A stretch of DNA of 64,000 bases. Source: Terriglobus aquaticus. GTDB lineage: Bacteria > Acidobacteriota > Terriglobia > Terriglobales > Acidobacteriaceae. This document shows, piece after piece, positions 25,589-34,470 of this stretch; position 1 is the first letter of the stretch, and each line of letters begins with the position of its first letter. The stretch is taken from the NCBI RefSeq assembly GCF_025685415.1, contig NZ_JAGSYB010000001.1, positions 806,001 to 870,000 on the forward strand, written 5' to 3'. The notes below the pieces were generated by a model. That model was not told where the DNA came from, did not search any database, and was given only the letters and a program-made list of their open reading frames with translations. Position numbers and translations under genes: made by a program.

Positions 25589-25993
25589 ATGGGCGGAACG
25601 TTGATGCGATCGCGGTTGGATCGGAAGATCGCCGGGGTTTGCGGCGGGATTGCACGGAACCAGGGCTGGGACAGCAACGTGGTGCGCCTGATCTGGGTGG
25701 TGCTGGTGCTGTTTGCTGGAACGGGTGTGCTGGCGTACATCGTGCTGTGGATCGTGCTGCCGGAGGAGCCGTTCGCGCTGCCGCCGTACGCGGGATACCC
25801 GCCGCCTCCACCGCAAGGGTACGCGGGATATCCGCCACCGCAGGCGCAGGGATATGCTCCGCCGCAGCATCCGGGGGCGTATCCGCCGCCGCATGCCGGG
25901 TCGTATCCGCCGCCGCAGCCACCGGCGCAGTACCCGGGCGGGCCGACACACCAGGGTCCGGTAGAGCCGGGTGGAGGCTCGCAGAACAGCTAG
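25589..25993 (+). CDS. PspC-domain membrane protein with PPP-rich tail
   Basis: A 134-residue protein. Residues 1-60 form a PspC domain: SRLDRKIAGVCGGIARNQGW, then one membrane helix (LIWVVLVLFAGTGVLAYIVL) ending in LPEEP. The rest is a Pro/Gly/Tyr/Gln repeat tail of GYPPPxxQGYA units, probably flexible. PspC proteins sense or respond to envelope stress. The ATG at 25589 has GGAGG 6 nt upstream. It is monocistronic, with a terminator after it. Confidence 0.85.
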   Translation: MGGTLMRSRLDRKIAGVCGGIARNQGWDSNVVRLIWVVLVLFAGTGVLAYIVLWIVLPEEPFALPPYAGYPPPPPQGYAGYPPPQAQGYAPPQHPGAYPPPHAGSYPPPQPPAQYPGGPTHQGPVEPGGGSQNS

Positions 25994-26025
25994 GTTTATG
26001 TGTCGGAGTGGATGATCGAAGCGAA

Positions 26026-26052
26026 GGGGCGCAGGCTGACTGCGCCCCTTTT
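26026..26052 (+). terminator. Rho-independent terminator
   Basis: A perfect 9-bp stem (GGGGCGCAG with CTGCGCCCC), loop GCTGA, then TTTT, between the PspC gene and lysA. Confidence 0.85.
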
Positions 26053-26101
26053 GCGTTGGCTCGGCTTGAGTGCTGGCGGAGGTTCTGCGTTGCTGCTGCG
26101 A

Positions 26102-26113
26102 TAGCCTTGGAGG
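26102..26113 (+). promoter_or_regulatory. -10-like TAGCCT 6 nt before the lysA GTG
   Basis: TAGCCT (26102-26107), TGGAGG, GTG at 26114. The GGAGG abuts the start codon and is too close to serve as a Shine-Dalgarno site, which favours a leaderless start. Confidence 0.45.
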
Positions 26114-27424
26114 GTGGACCTGTTGAAGTTGGAAGCGAGTGGACGGCCGTTTGCGGTGTGCGGCGACGAGTTGTGTTGTGTGGGTGGCGGCAGCAGCGTG
26201 GAATTGCGGTCGCTGGCGCAGGAGTATGGGACACCGCTGTATGTGTACTCGGGTGACCAGATCGTGGAGCGGGCGCGGATGTTTCAGAACGCGTTTGCCG
26301 ACCGCGCGCATACGGTTTGCTACGCGGTAAAGGCGAACTCAGCGCTGGGGATTCTTCGATTGCTGGGCGATCAGGGCTGCGGCTTCGACATTGTGAGTGG
26401 AGGGGAACTGGCGCGCGTGATCGCTGCGGCCGGGCCGGAACGCGCTCACGAGTGGACCGGACGCGTCGTGTTCAGCGGCGTGGGAAAGACGGCGGAGGAG
26501 ATGGACTCGGCGCTGGCGGCGGGCATTCTGCAATTCAACGTGGAGAGTGAAGCCGAGCTGGAGCTGCTGGCGGAGCGTGCGGAGCTGTTGCAGCGGAAGG
26601 CGCGGTTTGCGCTGCGGGTGAACCCGGATGTGTTTGCGGAGACGCATCCGTATATCTCGACCGGGTTGAGTGCGCACAAGTTTGGGATTGCGATCGGGCT
26701 GGCGCGCGGGGTGTATGCGCGGTTCCGCGAGCATGCTTGGCTGGAAGCGACGGGCGTGAGCGTTCACATCGGGTCGCAGATCCGGCAGGTGGAGCCGTTT
26801 CAGGCGGCGATGGAGCGGGTGGTTGCGCTGGTACGGGAGCTGCGGGCCGACGGCGCGAACATCCGCACGGTGGACGGCGGCGGGGGACTGGGCATTGAGT
26901 ACGGCGCGGAGGAGTTCAGCCCGGCGGCGAAGGTGTGCGCGTATGCGAACGCGGTCCGTGCGGCGCTGGGCGATTTGGACGCGCACCTCCTGATTGAGCC
27001 GGGGCGCTTCCTGGTGGGGCAGGCTGGGGCGTTGGTGAGCCGGGTGCTGTACACGAAGCGCAATGGCGAGAAGAAGTTCGTGATCACGGACGCGGCGATG
27101 AACGACCTGATCCGGCCGGCGCTGTACCAGGCACACCACGAGATTGTGCCGGTGATGCAGGTGGCTGATGCCGAAGCGGAGACGGTGGACGTGGTCGGGC
27201 CGGTGTGTGAGAGCGGAGACTTCTTTGCGCGGGATCGCAGCCTGCCGGAGCTGGAGCAAGGTGATCTGGTCGCGCTGCTGGACGCCGGCGCGTACGGGTT
27301 GAGTTTGAGCTCGAACTACAACACGCGGCTACGGCCGGCGGAGGTGCTGGTGCGGAGCGGTGAGGCGAAGCTGATCCGGCGCCGCGAGACGTATGAGGAG
27401 TTGTTTGCTCCGGAGATGGTGTAG
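26114..27424 (+). CDS. lysA: Diaminopimelate decarboxylase
   Basis: Final step of lysine synthesis, decarboxylating meso-diaminopimelate with PLP. It has 436 residues. Visible features are TPLYVYSGDQI, the PLP lysine in CYAVKANSALGIL, FDIVSGGEL, SVHIGSQI, the glycine-rich VDGGGGLGIEYG, EPGRFLVGQAG, the active-site Cys in GPVCESGD, and ALLDAGAYGLSLSSNYN. GTG start, see the promoter entry. It stands alone, convergent with the M28 peptidase gene. Confidence 0.95.
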   Translation: MDLLKLEASGRPFAVCGDELCCVGGGSSVELRSLAQEYGTPLYVYSGDQIVERARMFQNAFADRAHTVCYAVKANSALGILRLLGDQGCGFDIVSGGELARVIAAAGPERAHEWTGRVVFSGVGKTAEEMDSALAAGILQFNVESEAELELLAERAELLQRKARFALRVNPDVFAETHPYISTGLSAHKFGIAIGLARGVYARFREHAWLEATGVSVHIGSQIRQVEPFQAAMERVVALVRELRADGANIRTVDGGGGLGIEYGAEEFSPAAKVCAYANAVRAALGDLDAHLLIEPGRFLVGQAGALVSRVLYTKRNGEKKFVITDAAMNDLIRPALYQAHHEIVPVMQVADAEAETVDVVGPVCESGDFFARDRSLPELEQGDLVALLDAGAYGLSLSSNYNTRLRPAEVLVRSGEAKLIRRRETYEELFAPEMV

Positions 27425-27427
27425 CGA

Positions 27428-27459
27428 TTGCGCCTGACGATGTCAGGCGCAAGTCTTTG
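27428..27459. terminator. Bidirectional-type hairpin between lysA and the M28 gene
   Basis: A perfect 11-bp inverted repeat (TTGCGCCTGAC / GTCAGGCGCAA) around a 3-nt loop, 4 bp after the lysA stop, followed by GTCTTT. The T-tract is weak on either strand. Confidence 0.65.
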
Positions 27460-27475
27460 TGGCGGGAACGTCTAT

Positions 27476-29218
27476 CTACTTCTGCGCGTCCGGGTAGAGA
27501 TTGCTGAGCGGTCTGTCGTTGGCCAGGCCCATGGGAATCGAGGGGCGGGGCAGCATGCTGTCGCGCTGCGCGGTGTTGTAGAGGAAGATGGCTTCGATGA
27601 CGGCGGCCTGCTTCAGGTCGGGCTCGCTGAGGTGGTCGTAGGTGTCGAGGTTCGTGTGGTGGGTGCGACTGTCGTAGTCGCGCGGGTCCTGGATGAACTG
27701 GAAGCCGGGCAGCCCGGCGAGCTGGAATGGGACGTGGTCCGTGGAGCCGGTGTTGCGCTGGCTGACGGTGGTCATGCCGAGGTCGGCGATGGGTGCCATC
27801 CACTGCTGGAAGATGTCGGAGATGCCGCTGTTGCCTTCGGTGTAGATGCCGAGGAGTTTGCCGGTGCCGTTATCGAGGTTGTAGTAGGCGTCGAGGTTTG
27901 CGGCTTCCGGCTTTGGAGTGGGCGGGGTGCTCATGACGCGAAGGAAGTCGGGGATCTCTGGCGCGTCCTTCGCGGCGGGAGCGTAGTGGAAGGTGGCGTA
28001 GTGGCTGCCCACGTAGCCCATGGAGCCGTAGAGGCCCTGCTCCTCTCCGCTCCAAAGAGCGATGCGGATGGTGCGGCGCGGGTGGACGTGGAGGGTGTTG
28101 AGGATGCGCATGGCTTCCATGGCGACGATGGAGCCGGCACCATTGTCGGTAGCGCCGGTACCGCCGATCCAGCTATCGAGGTGGCCGCCGACGAGGACGA
28201 CCTGATCTTTGAACTGTGGGTCGGTGCCGGGGATCTCCGCGACGGTGTTGAAGCCTTGGGCGTGCTCGTCGCCGAACTCGGTGTTGGTGGCGAGCTCGAC
28301 CGTGACGGGGACCTTGTTGCTGAGAAGGCGGTCCATGCGGCCGTAGGCTTCGTCGGAGATCACCTCTTCGGGGACGGCCTGGCGATGCTCTGGCCGGTAG
28401 ACGTACCAGCCCATGGAGGCGTTGGTGTCGTTGTGGAGGACGCCACCGGAGCCGCCGGGTACCAGGATGGCGGCAGCGCCTTCCGAGGCGAAGAAGGCGC
28501 CAGCTCTTTCCTGAAAGCCGAAGTTCTTAATGGCTTCCTGGAACTTGGGGTCGGAGACGGGGAGCACGTCCTGCTCGCTCATGTCGCCGTTGAGCGGGTA
28601 GGCGGCGATCTCTCGCAGCTTTGCGGCGTCGTAGTGCTGCATGGCGGGCACCTTGTCGGGATCGACGGTGGGATCGCCGGAGCCGGAGTGACCGTAGAGG
28701 ACGATCTTGCCGCGGAGCTTGCCCTTCCACTCGGCGAAGTCGGCTTCCTTCTTGAACCCGGGCACCTTGATGACTTCTGCGGTGACGGTGCCGTGGGTGG
28801 CAGGGGACCACGGTGTGGCCTGGGCGAGGAAGACGCCGGAAGAGGGTTTGACCATGGCGAGGGACGCGGAGTGCTGCGTCCACGCCATGCCGAAGTCGCC
28901 CCAGCTTTCCAGGTGGGCATTGGAGCAGCCCATGGCTTTCAGCTGGTCGGCGGTCCACTGGTTGGCGCGGGCCATAGCGGGCGAGCCGGTGAGGCGCGGG
29001 CCGATGTCGTCGAAGAGGGCGCTGGCGTACTCCATAACGTGGGAGTGGAGGAAGCCTTCGTCGCGGATGCGGGCGTACATGTCGAGGTCGATGGCTTCGC
29101 GGGCGGGTTGCGCTGCCGGAGACGGCGCTGCGTGCCGCTGCGCAGGCGAGGCGGATGGAACAGCAGCAATGGCGGAGAGAGCGAGCGCGGCGGCAAGCAG
29201 GCGATTCCGGGAAGGCAT
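27476..29218 (-). CDS. Secreted M28 family zinc aminopeptidase
   Basis: A 580-residue exported peptidase. Its signal peptide is LLAAALALSAIAAVPSASPA. A protease-associated insert carries GKIVLYGHSGSGDP and GAAAILVPGGSGG. The M28 zinc core shows VLVGGHLDSWIGGTGATDNG (His and Asp), LWSGEEQGLYGS (Glu pair), YYNLDNGTGK and GSTDHVPF (last His). It probably trims peptides in the periplasm or outside. The ATG at 29218 is chosen because the signal peptide starts there. TACGAT lies 7 nt upstream and no Shine-Dalgarno sequence is seen. Confidence 0.92.
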   Translation of the reverse strand: MPSRNRLLAAALALSAIAAVPSASPAQRHAAPSPAAQPAREAIDLDMYARIRDEGFLHSHVMEYASALFDDIGPRLTGSPAMARANQWTADQLKAMGCSNAHLESWGDFGMAWTQHSASLAMVKPSSGVFLAQATPWSPATHGTVTAEVIKVPGFKKEADFAEWKGKLRGKIVLYGHSGSGDPTVDPDKVPAMQHYDAAKLREIAAYPLNGDMSEQDVLPVSDPKFQEAIKNFGFQERAGAFFASEGAAAILVPGGSGGVLHNDTNASMGWYVYRPEHRQAVPEEVISDEAYGRMDRLLSNKVPVTVELATNTEFGDEHAQGFNTVAEIPGTDPQFKDQVVLVGGHLDSWIGGTGATDNGAGSIVAMEAMRILNTLHVHPRRTIRIALWSGEEQGLYGSMGYVGSHYATFHYAPAAKDAPEIPDFLRVMSTPPTPKPEAANLDAYYNLDNGTGKLLGIYTEGNSGISDIFQQWMAPIADLGMTTVSQRNTGSTDHVPFQLAGLPGFQFIQDPRDYDSRTHHTNLDTYDHLSEPDLKQAAVIEAIFLYNTAQRDSMLPRPSIPMGLANDRPLSNLYPDAQK

Positions 29219-29231
29219 ACGTTTGATCGTA
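29219..29231 (-). promoter_or_regulatory. -10-like TACGAT 7 nt before the M28 ATG
   Basis: On the minus strand TACGAT (29231-29226) is followed by CAAACGT and the ATG at 29218. It is another leaderless candidate. Confidence 0.4.
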
Positions 29232-29250
29232 CCGGCAGGTATGTCGGCAT

Positions 29251-29259
29251 TGCTATACT
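29251..29259 (+). promoter_or_regulatory. Extended -10 promoter for yebC
   Basis: TGCTATACT, an extended -10 (TGnTATACT), lies 90 nt before the yebC ATG. No clear -35 is seen. This gene would have a normal leader. Confidence 0.45.
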
Positions 29260-29348
29260 TCGTTCTGTTGCGCTGGCGTTGAGTCAGCGGCTGCGCTGTG
29301 CCGTGATGGCCTGCGCGGGAATGCACGGAAGAGCTGAGGTTTTGGATT

Positions 29349-30089
29349 ATGTCTGGCCACTCAAAATGGGCAACGATCAAGCATAAGAAGGGGGCGGCGG
29401 ACGCCAAGCGCGGAAAGGTCTTCACCCGGCTGATCAAGGAAATCACGGTGGCGGCGAAGCAGGGCGGCGGCGATCCGGATGGCAATCCGCGGCTGCGGAC
29501 GGCAATCCTGGCGGCCAAGGCAGAGAACATGCCGGCCGACAACATTAAGCGTGCGGTGCAGCGTGGCACGGGTGAAATCGAAGGCCTGAGCTACGAAGAG
29601 ATCACCTTTGAGGGCTACGGTCCGGGCGGCGTTGCGGTGATGGTGGACGTGTTGACGGACAACCGGAACCGCGCGGTGAGCGAAATTCGACACGCGTTCA
29701 GCAAAAATGGTGGGAACCTCGGCGAGTCTGGCTCGGTCGGCTACATGTTTGCCAAGAAGGGCGTGATCACGCTTGCCAAGGACGCGGCGGACGAAGAGAA
29801 GCTGACCGAGATCGTGCTGGAGAGCGGCGCCGAGGACCTGAACGACCAGGGCGAGCACTGGGAGATTGTGACCGGGCCGAAGGAGTTTGAGGCGGTTCGC
29901 GATGCGGTGACCGCGGCGGGATTGAAGCCAGAGCACGCGGAAGTCTCGATGGTGCCGTCGACGTATCAGAAGCTGGAAGGCACGCAGGCCAACGCGATGA
30001 TGCGATTGCTGGATGTGCTGGAAGATCTGGACGATACGCAGAACGTGTATTCGAACTTTGACTTTGACGAGGCGACGGTCGCCGCGTAG
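29349..30089 (+). CDS. yebC: YebC/PmpR-family protein (TACO1-like)
   Basis: A 246-residue protein starting with the family signature [20 protein letters not shown]. It also has [36 protein letters not shown] and [18 protein letters not shown]. The family has been described as transcriptional regulators and, more recently, as factors that help ribosomes at difficult sequences such as polyproline. Two nearby genes encode PPP-rich proteins, but that is only suggestive. Confidence 0.95.
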   Translation: MSGHSKWATIKHKKGAADAKRGKVFTRLIKEITVAAKQGGGDPDGNPRLRTAILAAKAENMPADNIKRAVQRGTGEIEGLSYEEITFEGYGPGGVAVMVDVLTDNRNRAVSEIRHAFSKNGGNLGESGSVGYMFAKKGVITLAKDAADEEKLTEIVLESGAEDLNDQGEHWEIVTGPKEFEAVRDAVTAAGLKPEHAEVSMVPSTYQKLEGTQANAMMRLLDVLEDLDDTQNVYSNFDFDEATVAA

Positions 30090-30123
30090 GCCGAACACGA
30101 ATCGGCAACAGGGAACCGCGAGG

Positions 30124-30145
30124 GCCGCCATGTCGGGCGGCTTTT
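30124..30145 (+). terminator. Rho-independent terminator after yebC
   Basis: GCCGCC, loop, GGCGGC, then TTTT, 35 bp after the yebC stop. Confidence 0.7.
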
Positions 30146-30165
30146 GCGCGTCATAAGGGATAGGG

Positions 30166-30894
30166 ATGATGGTGGGACGGAAGAGTTGGGCCGCGGCGGC
30201 GTTGCTGGTGTGGACGGGTGTGGCGGGAGCGCAGGCGAGGAGCGGCGCGGATGCGGTGCCGGCGCTGGCCAATGCACGGGCCTGGAACGTGGGTGCGCTG
30301 TTCCAGGGCGGCAAGGGCGTGACCGAGAATCGCGATGACTTCCAGTTCTTTATGGCTGGAGCGCACGTGGGCAAGGTGCTGACCGGGCAGATCGGGCAGG
30401 GTGTCTTCCGCGGGAACTTCGAATACGGGGCGGAGCTGTTTCCGTACTGGCAGTCGAACACGCCCACATTTCAGCGGCAGTACTGCACGCCGACGGTGAA
30501 CCCGGCGGTGATCCAGTGCTCGGCGCCGTACACGGTGGGTGGAACGTTCCATGGCGTTTCTGTGACGCCCATCATTCTGCGCTGGAACTTTACGCACGGG
30601 CGGCGGGTAATGCCGTGGGCCCAGGCGGCGGGCGGCCTGCTCTGGACGAATCATAAGTATCCGGCGTATGGTCAAGGGCCGGTGAATCTGATCAACGATG
30701 GATTGGGCTCTGACGCGAGTGTTTGGAATTTCACACCGCAGGGCGGGATCGGGCTGCATTATTTCGTCAAGCCACGGCAGAGCCTGGACTTGAGTGCGAA
30801 CGGCGTGCACATCTCGTCGGCGAGCCTGGGCGACCGGAACCCGGGGGTGAACGCGAGCGTTCAGTTCTCGATTGGGTATTCGTGGTGGAAGTAG
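30166..30894 (+). CDS. Acyloxyacyl hydrolase / PagL-like lipid A deacylase
   Basis: A 242-residue outer-membrane barrel with a signal peptide (ALLVWTGVAGAQA). The C-terminal segment ANGVHISSASLGDRNPGVN matches the PagL HxS active-site region, with His and Ser kept; the residue where some PagL proteins have Glu is Asn. The last residue is Lys after SIGYSWW. PagL enzymes remove the 3-O acyl chain of lipid A in the outer membrane. Family fairly sure, activity inferred. The start is ATG 30166 or the adjacent ATG 30169. Confidence 0.78.
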   Translation: MMVGRKSWAAAALLVWTGVAGAQARSGADAVPALANARAWNVGALFQGGKGVTENRDDFQFFMAGAHVGKVLTGQIGQGVFRGNFEYGAELFPYWQSNTPTFQRQYCTPTVNPAVIQCSAPYTVGGTFHGVSVTPIILRWNFTHGRRVMPWAQAAGGLLWTNHKYPAYGQGPVNLINDGLGSDASVWNFTPQGGIGLHYFVKPRQSLDLSANGVHISSASLGDRNPGVNASVQFSIGYSWWK

Positions 30895-31009
30895 TGGATG
30901 TGAGGCAGTAGGGCATTAAGGCCGCGGGAGCGCTCCGGGAGGACACGCAGAGAGCGCGCGCGGTTGAATCAAGACGGGGCTAACAACGCCCGGGCGAGTT
31001 GGTTGTGCA

Positions 31010-31966
31010 GTGGCTGAAGTTCTGGATCGAAGCGATCAGATTGTGGAATGCGTCCCCAATTTTTCCGAGGGGCGGGATGAACAAGTAGTGCGAGAGATCG
31101 TCTCAGCGATGCAGGTGCCGGAGGTGCGGCTGCTGGACTGGTCGATGGACGCGGCGCACAACCGGAGCGTGGTGACGGTAGCGGGACCGTGCGAGGCGGT
31201 GGCGGAATCGGCCGTTCGCGGCGTGGGCCGGGCTTGCCAGTTGATCGACCTGACACGGCAGAGCGGGGAGCACCCCCGGATCGGGGCTGCGGACGTGGTT
31301 CCGTTTGTGCCGGTGCGCGGCATCAGCATGGGCGACGTGGTGAAGCTGGCGCATCGCGCCGGCATGGAGATGTGGCGGCGGTACGGAATGCCGGTCTACT
31401 TCTATGAAGCGGCGGCGGTGCGGCCCGACCGGGTGAAGCTGGAAGAGGTGCGGCGCGGGCAGTTTGAGGGCCTGTGCGCGGCGGTGCGGACCGATTCGCG
31501 GCGCTGGCCGGATGTGGGTGCGGGAGCGCTGCATCCTACGGCGGGAGCAGCGGCGGTGGGGGCGCGGCAATTTCTGATTGCGTACAACATCTACCTGGAT
31601 TCGACTGATGTCTCCGTTGCACGGGCGATTGCGAAGCAGTTGAGGGCGGCCGGCGGAGGGATGCCCGGGGTGAAAGCCATGGGAGTCATGGTGGACGGCC
31701 GCGCCCAAGTGAGCATGAACCTGACGGACCTGCGGCTGACTCCGGTGGCAGCAGTTCACCGGGAAGTGGGATTGCTGGCGCAGCGGCATGGTGTTCGAAT
31801 TGCAGAAGGGGAACTGATCGGCCTGATCCCCGAGGCCGCATGTGAGCCAAACGCCGCATGGGTGCGTCAAATACCGCAGTTCCGCTGGGAGCAGAAAGTG
31901 CTGGAGGCGCGGCTGGCTTCTCCGCTGGCATGGCCGGGGCTGGTGCGCCCGGTGCTAGCTGCCTGA
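31010..31966 (+). CDS. Glutamate formimidoyltransferase (FtcD N-domain-like)
   Basis: A 318-residue enzyme of the formiminotransferase family, which moves a formimino group between glutamate and tetrahydrofolate in histidine breakdown. It shows IVECVPNFSEGRD, GVGRACQLIDLTRQSGEHPR, GAADVVPFVP, PVYFYEAAA and AGALHPTAGAAAVGARQFLIAYNIYL. The cyclodeaminase domain of fused FtcD is absent, and no hut genes are nearby. GTG 31010 gives the longest frame, but homology starts near residue 12, so the start is uncertain. Confidence 0.88.
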   Translation: MAEVLDRSDQIVECVPNFSEGRDEQVVREIVSAMQVPEVRLLDWSMDAAHNRSVVTVAGPCEAVAESAVRGVGRACQLIDLTRQSGEHPRIGAADVVPFVPVRGISMGDVVKLAHRAGMEMWRRYGMPVYFYEAAAVRPDRVKLEEVRRGQFEGLCAAVRTDSRRWPDVGAGALHPTAGAAAVGARQFLIAYNIYLDSTDVSVARAIAKQLRAAGGGMPGVKAMGVMVDGRAQVSMNLTDLRLTPVAAVHREVGLLAQRHGVRIAEGELIGLIPEAACEPNAAWVRQIPQFRWEQKVLEARLASPLAWPGLVRPVLAA

Positions 31967-31991
31967 GCGCCCGGAACGAGGAGTGAAACGG

Positions 31992-32960
31992 ATGAGTTTG
32001 AAAAAGACCCTGGAGAGAACGCTGGGCATGGGCATGCTGGTGGGTGCGTGTGCTCTGACGACCAGCGCGCGGGCCGCGCAGTTGAGCGGCGATGCGCGTG
32101 GAGCGATTCCGCGTGACGTGCAGCAGTTGATCGTTGTGGATTACCGGGCAATGCAGAACTCCAACGCGGCAATGAGCCTGAAGGACCGGGTGCTGCCGCC
32201 GGAGTTGAAGCGACTGGAGACGGCGCTGAAGCAGAGCGGTCTGAAGGTGGATCGGGACACCGATACGCTGGCGTTTGCGGCGTACCGCGTACCTGGTACT
32301 GAGAACCAGACGCGCACTCTGGGCATTGCGCAAGGGCAGTTCCAGACGGCGTCGATCCTGGCGAATTTTGCCAAGCAGAAGACGAAGCCGACGATCATCC
32401 GCAACAACCAGGTGTACCCGATGGGTGCTGCCGGGTATAGCGTTGTGTTCCTGAACCAGACGACGATGCTGTTTGGAGATGCGAACGCCGTAAAGGCGGG
32501 GCTGGATGCACGCGATGGGCTCTCGGGCAGCTTTGTGCAGAATGGCGACATGATGAACGAGATGGCCACTGTGGACCAGAAGAACCTGTGGAGCCTGCTG
32601 GACCAGAAGGGCACGCAGACCATGATGCGCGGCGTGCTGGGCGAAGCGGCGAGCCTGACGGACTACGACACGGTGAAGAACCGGATGAAGTCTTCGCGCT
32701 ACACGCTTGATTTTCAGAACGGTGTGAAGTTCAACATGGCCGTGGTGATGAGTGACACCGTGACGGCGGCGACAGCGGCCACCCTGATGAAGGGCATGGT
32801 GCTGTTGCGGAAGACGCAAGGATCGCCGCTGGAACAGGCCACCATGGATGAGACGGCGATCGACTCCAGCTCGGGGACGCTGCAGGTAAGCTATGCGGCG
32901 AATGACGGGCAGTTTTCGAGTCTGCTGAGCTCGCCTCTGTTTTCGCAGGTGGTGCGGTAA
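31992..32960 (+). CDS. Exported protein of unknown function
   Basis: A 322-residue protein with a signal peptide (LGMGMLVGACALTTSARA). The mature part is a mixed alpha/beta sequence without a known motif: AIPRDVQQLIVVDYRAMQNS, DTDTLAFAAYRVPG, VFLNQTTMLFGDANAVKAGL. The layout, with repeated strand-turn segments and substrate-free polar faces, gives no clue to function. ATG 31992 is preferred to the in-frame GTG 31983 because AGGAG (31979-31983) is then 8 nt away. It follows the formiminotransferase gene by 25 bp and probably shares its transcript. Confidence 0.7.
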   Translation: MSLKKTLERTLGMGMLVGACALTTSARAAQLSGDARGAIPRDVQQLIVVDYRAMQNSNAAMSLKDRVLPPELKRLETALKQSGLKVDRDTDTLAFAAYRVPGTENQTRTLGIAQGQFQTASILANFAKQKTKPTIIRNNQVYPMGAAGYSVVFLNQTTMLFGDANAVKAGLDARDGLSGSFVQNGDMMNEMATVDQKNLWSLLDQKGTQTMMRGVLGEAASLTDYDTVKNRMKSSRYTLDFQNGVKFNMAVVMSDTVTAATAATLMKGMVLLRKTQGSPLEQATMDETAIDSSSGTLQVSYAANDGQFSSLLSSPLFSQVVR

Positions 32961-32987
32961 GACCTCATCTGTAGTTTTGGAGATGCG

Positions 32988-33015
32988 AACAGCGCAGCCA
33001 ATTGGCTGCGCTGTT
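32988..33015. terminator. Perfect 28-bp inverted repeat, bidirectional terminator
   Basis: Two 14-nt arms (AACAGCGCAGCCAA and its exact reverse complement) with no loop, between convergent genes, followed by TATGTTTC on the plus strand. It can end transcription from both sides. Confidence 0.8.
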
Positions 33016-33046
33016 TATGTTTCGGGGCATTGCTGATTGATCAGCT

Positions 33047-34444
33047 CTACCGCTTCGAGGCTTTTGCAGATGTTGCGCTGGCCTTCTTGGATTTAGAGGA
33101 AGTTGTGTCCGCTTCAACGAGTGGGATGCCTTGCTGCTTCATCTTTTGGCGCAGAGCTTTCCAGTCCTGGCGGGTCTTGCGGGCGTAGCTCTCGGCGAAG
33201 CGCAGGATGGATTTGCTGAAGCGGCCATTGCTGCCGATGTAGGCGGAGATGGCGGCGGGGTCGCCACCGCGAGCGTGCCCGCGGGCCAGGATTTCGCCGC
33301 AGAGGCTGGCGTAGCCCTGCAACATTGCCGGGGTGATGGAGCTGAGGTCGAGCGAAGCCTTGTGATCGTTGAACTGGCGGACAAGGTAGTCGCGGCCGTG
33401 AACAGTGGTGTAGCCGAGGAATGGATCGGAGACGAGCTGCATGAGGCGCTGGCCGTCGACCACGCGCTCGCCTTGGTGCGGCGTGCCGGAGGCGGATCGC
33501 GGAAGATAGGCGGCGTAGGCGGAGGCCGGCTCCTCTTTGACCTGGAGAAACAGGGGATCGCTGCCTGGACGCCGCGATGAGCCCTCCATGTAGACGACAT
33601 AGCAGCGAAGGCCGACTGAGCCTGTGCCGACGACGCGAAGGACGACATCGACGGGACGGTACTGCGCGAAGAAGTGGCGACGCTCGGACTGGAGGGTGGC
33701 GCCGTAGTGCTCCAGGCCGGCGAGGATGCCATCGCGTTCCAGTTCGGTGACGGCCTGCTGCAAGGGTGGCTGGTGAAGCAGATGACGGGCGCCGCCCGGT
33801 GTGGCGGGCTGTGCGGTGAGCTTGTCCAGGAGCCGCTGCGGGGTGCTGCGCTGGGCGATGCGGAAGATGGCCGGGATGGGAGCAAGGTGGGCCAGACGCC
33901 TGATCTGGAAGCGAGCGAGCTCGACCACGGGCATGGTGGCGAACTGCTGCATGGCCGTGCTGTAGCTCTGTGTGAAGGTGTCGACGGAGGCCTGACGTGC
34001 TTCGCGGTCGAGGCCTGTCTCGCGGCCGGCGAGCAGAAGGCTGGTGGCGAAGCGCTTCACGTCCCACTCGAAGGGGCCCTGGATGGTTTCGTCGAAGTCG
34101 TTCAGATCGAAGACGAGCCCGCCGTCCTGGGCGGCGAAGGCACCGAGGTTGGCGACGTGGGCGTCGCCGCAGAGCTGGGTGACGAGACCCGTGTGCGGGT
34201 GTGCGGCGAGGTCCGCCGCCATGATGGAGGCGGCTCCACGAAAGAAGCCGAAGGGCGAGGCCGCCATGCGCTGGTACTTGAGCGGAATCAGCGAGGCGAT
34301 GCGCCCGTGCATGGAGGCGGAGAGGACCTGAAGAGGGTCGGAGGCGCAGCGCTTGGCGTCGAGATCGCCGAGATCGGAGCGGGAGCAGTGCTTGCGCGCG
34401 AGCACGCCGACGGAGCGCCTCTCGGCCTGGGTGAGTGAAGCCAT
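33047..34444 (-). CDS. DUF2252 family protein (kinase-like fold)
   Basis: A 465-residue soluble protein. DUF2252 features are FFRGAASIMAADLAA, LCGDAHVANLGAF and VFDLNDFDETIQGPFEWDVKRFATSL, resembling the catalytic and metal-binding loops of aminoglycoside-phosphotransferase-like kinases. The C-terminus is Lys/Ser/Ala-rich. No substrate is known for the family. The ATG at 34444 has TACTCT 7 nt upstream and no Shine-Dalgarno sequence. It is divergent from the PadR gene, with only 65 bp between starts. Confidence 0.88.
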   Translation of the reverse strand: MASLTQAERRSVGVLARKHCSRSDLGDLDAKRCASDPLQVLSASMHGRIASLIPLKYQRMAASPFGFFRGAASIMAADLAAHPHTGLVTQLCGDAHVANLGAFAAQDGGLVFDLNDFDETIQGPFEWDVKRFATSLLLAGRETGLDREARQASVDTFTQSYSTAMQQFATMPVVELARFQIRRLAHLAPIPAIFRIAQRSTPQRLLDKLTAQPATPGGARHLLHQPPLQQAVTELERDGILAGLEHYGATLQSERRHFFAQYRPVDVVLRVVGTGSVGLRCYVVYMEGSSRRPGSDPLFLQVKEEPASAYAAYLPRSASGTPHQGERVVDGQRLMQLVSDPFLGYTTVHGRDYLVRQFNDHKASLDLSSITPAMLQGYASLCGEILARGHARGGDPAAISAYIGSNGRFSKSILRFAESYARKTRQDWKALRQKMKQQGIPLVEADTTSSKSKKASATSAKASKR

Positions 34445-34457
34445 CTTTTGGAGAGTA
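34445..34457 (-). promoter_or_regulatory. -10-like TACTCT 7 nt before the DUF2252 ATG
   Basis: Minus strand TACTCT (34457-34452), CCAAAAG, ATG at 34444. The -35 is not obvious. Confidence 0.4.
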
Positions 34458-34470
34458 CTGCGGTTTGTCG

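Noticed and set aside
24716-26311. 531-codon minus-strand frame
   Set aside because: Arg/Ser/Pro-rich composition and antisense to two well-supported genes (TPR and PspC).
27428-29386. 652-codon plus-strand frame across the M28 peptidase gene
   Set aside because: Val/Gly-rich antisense shadow; the minus frame has zinc ligands and a signal peptide.
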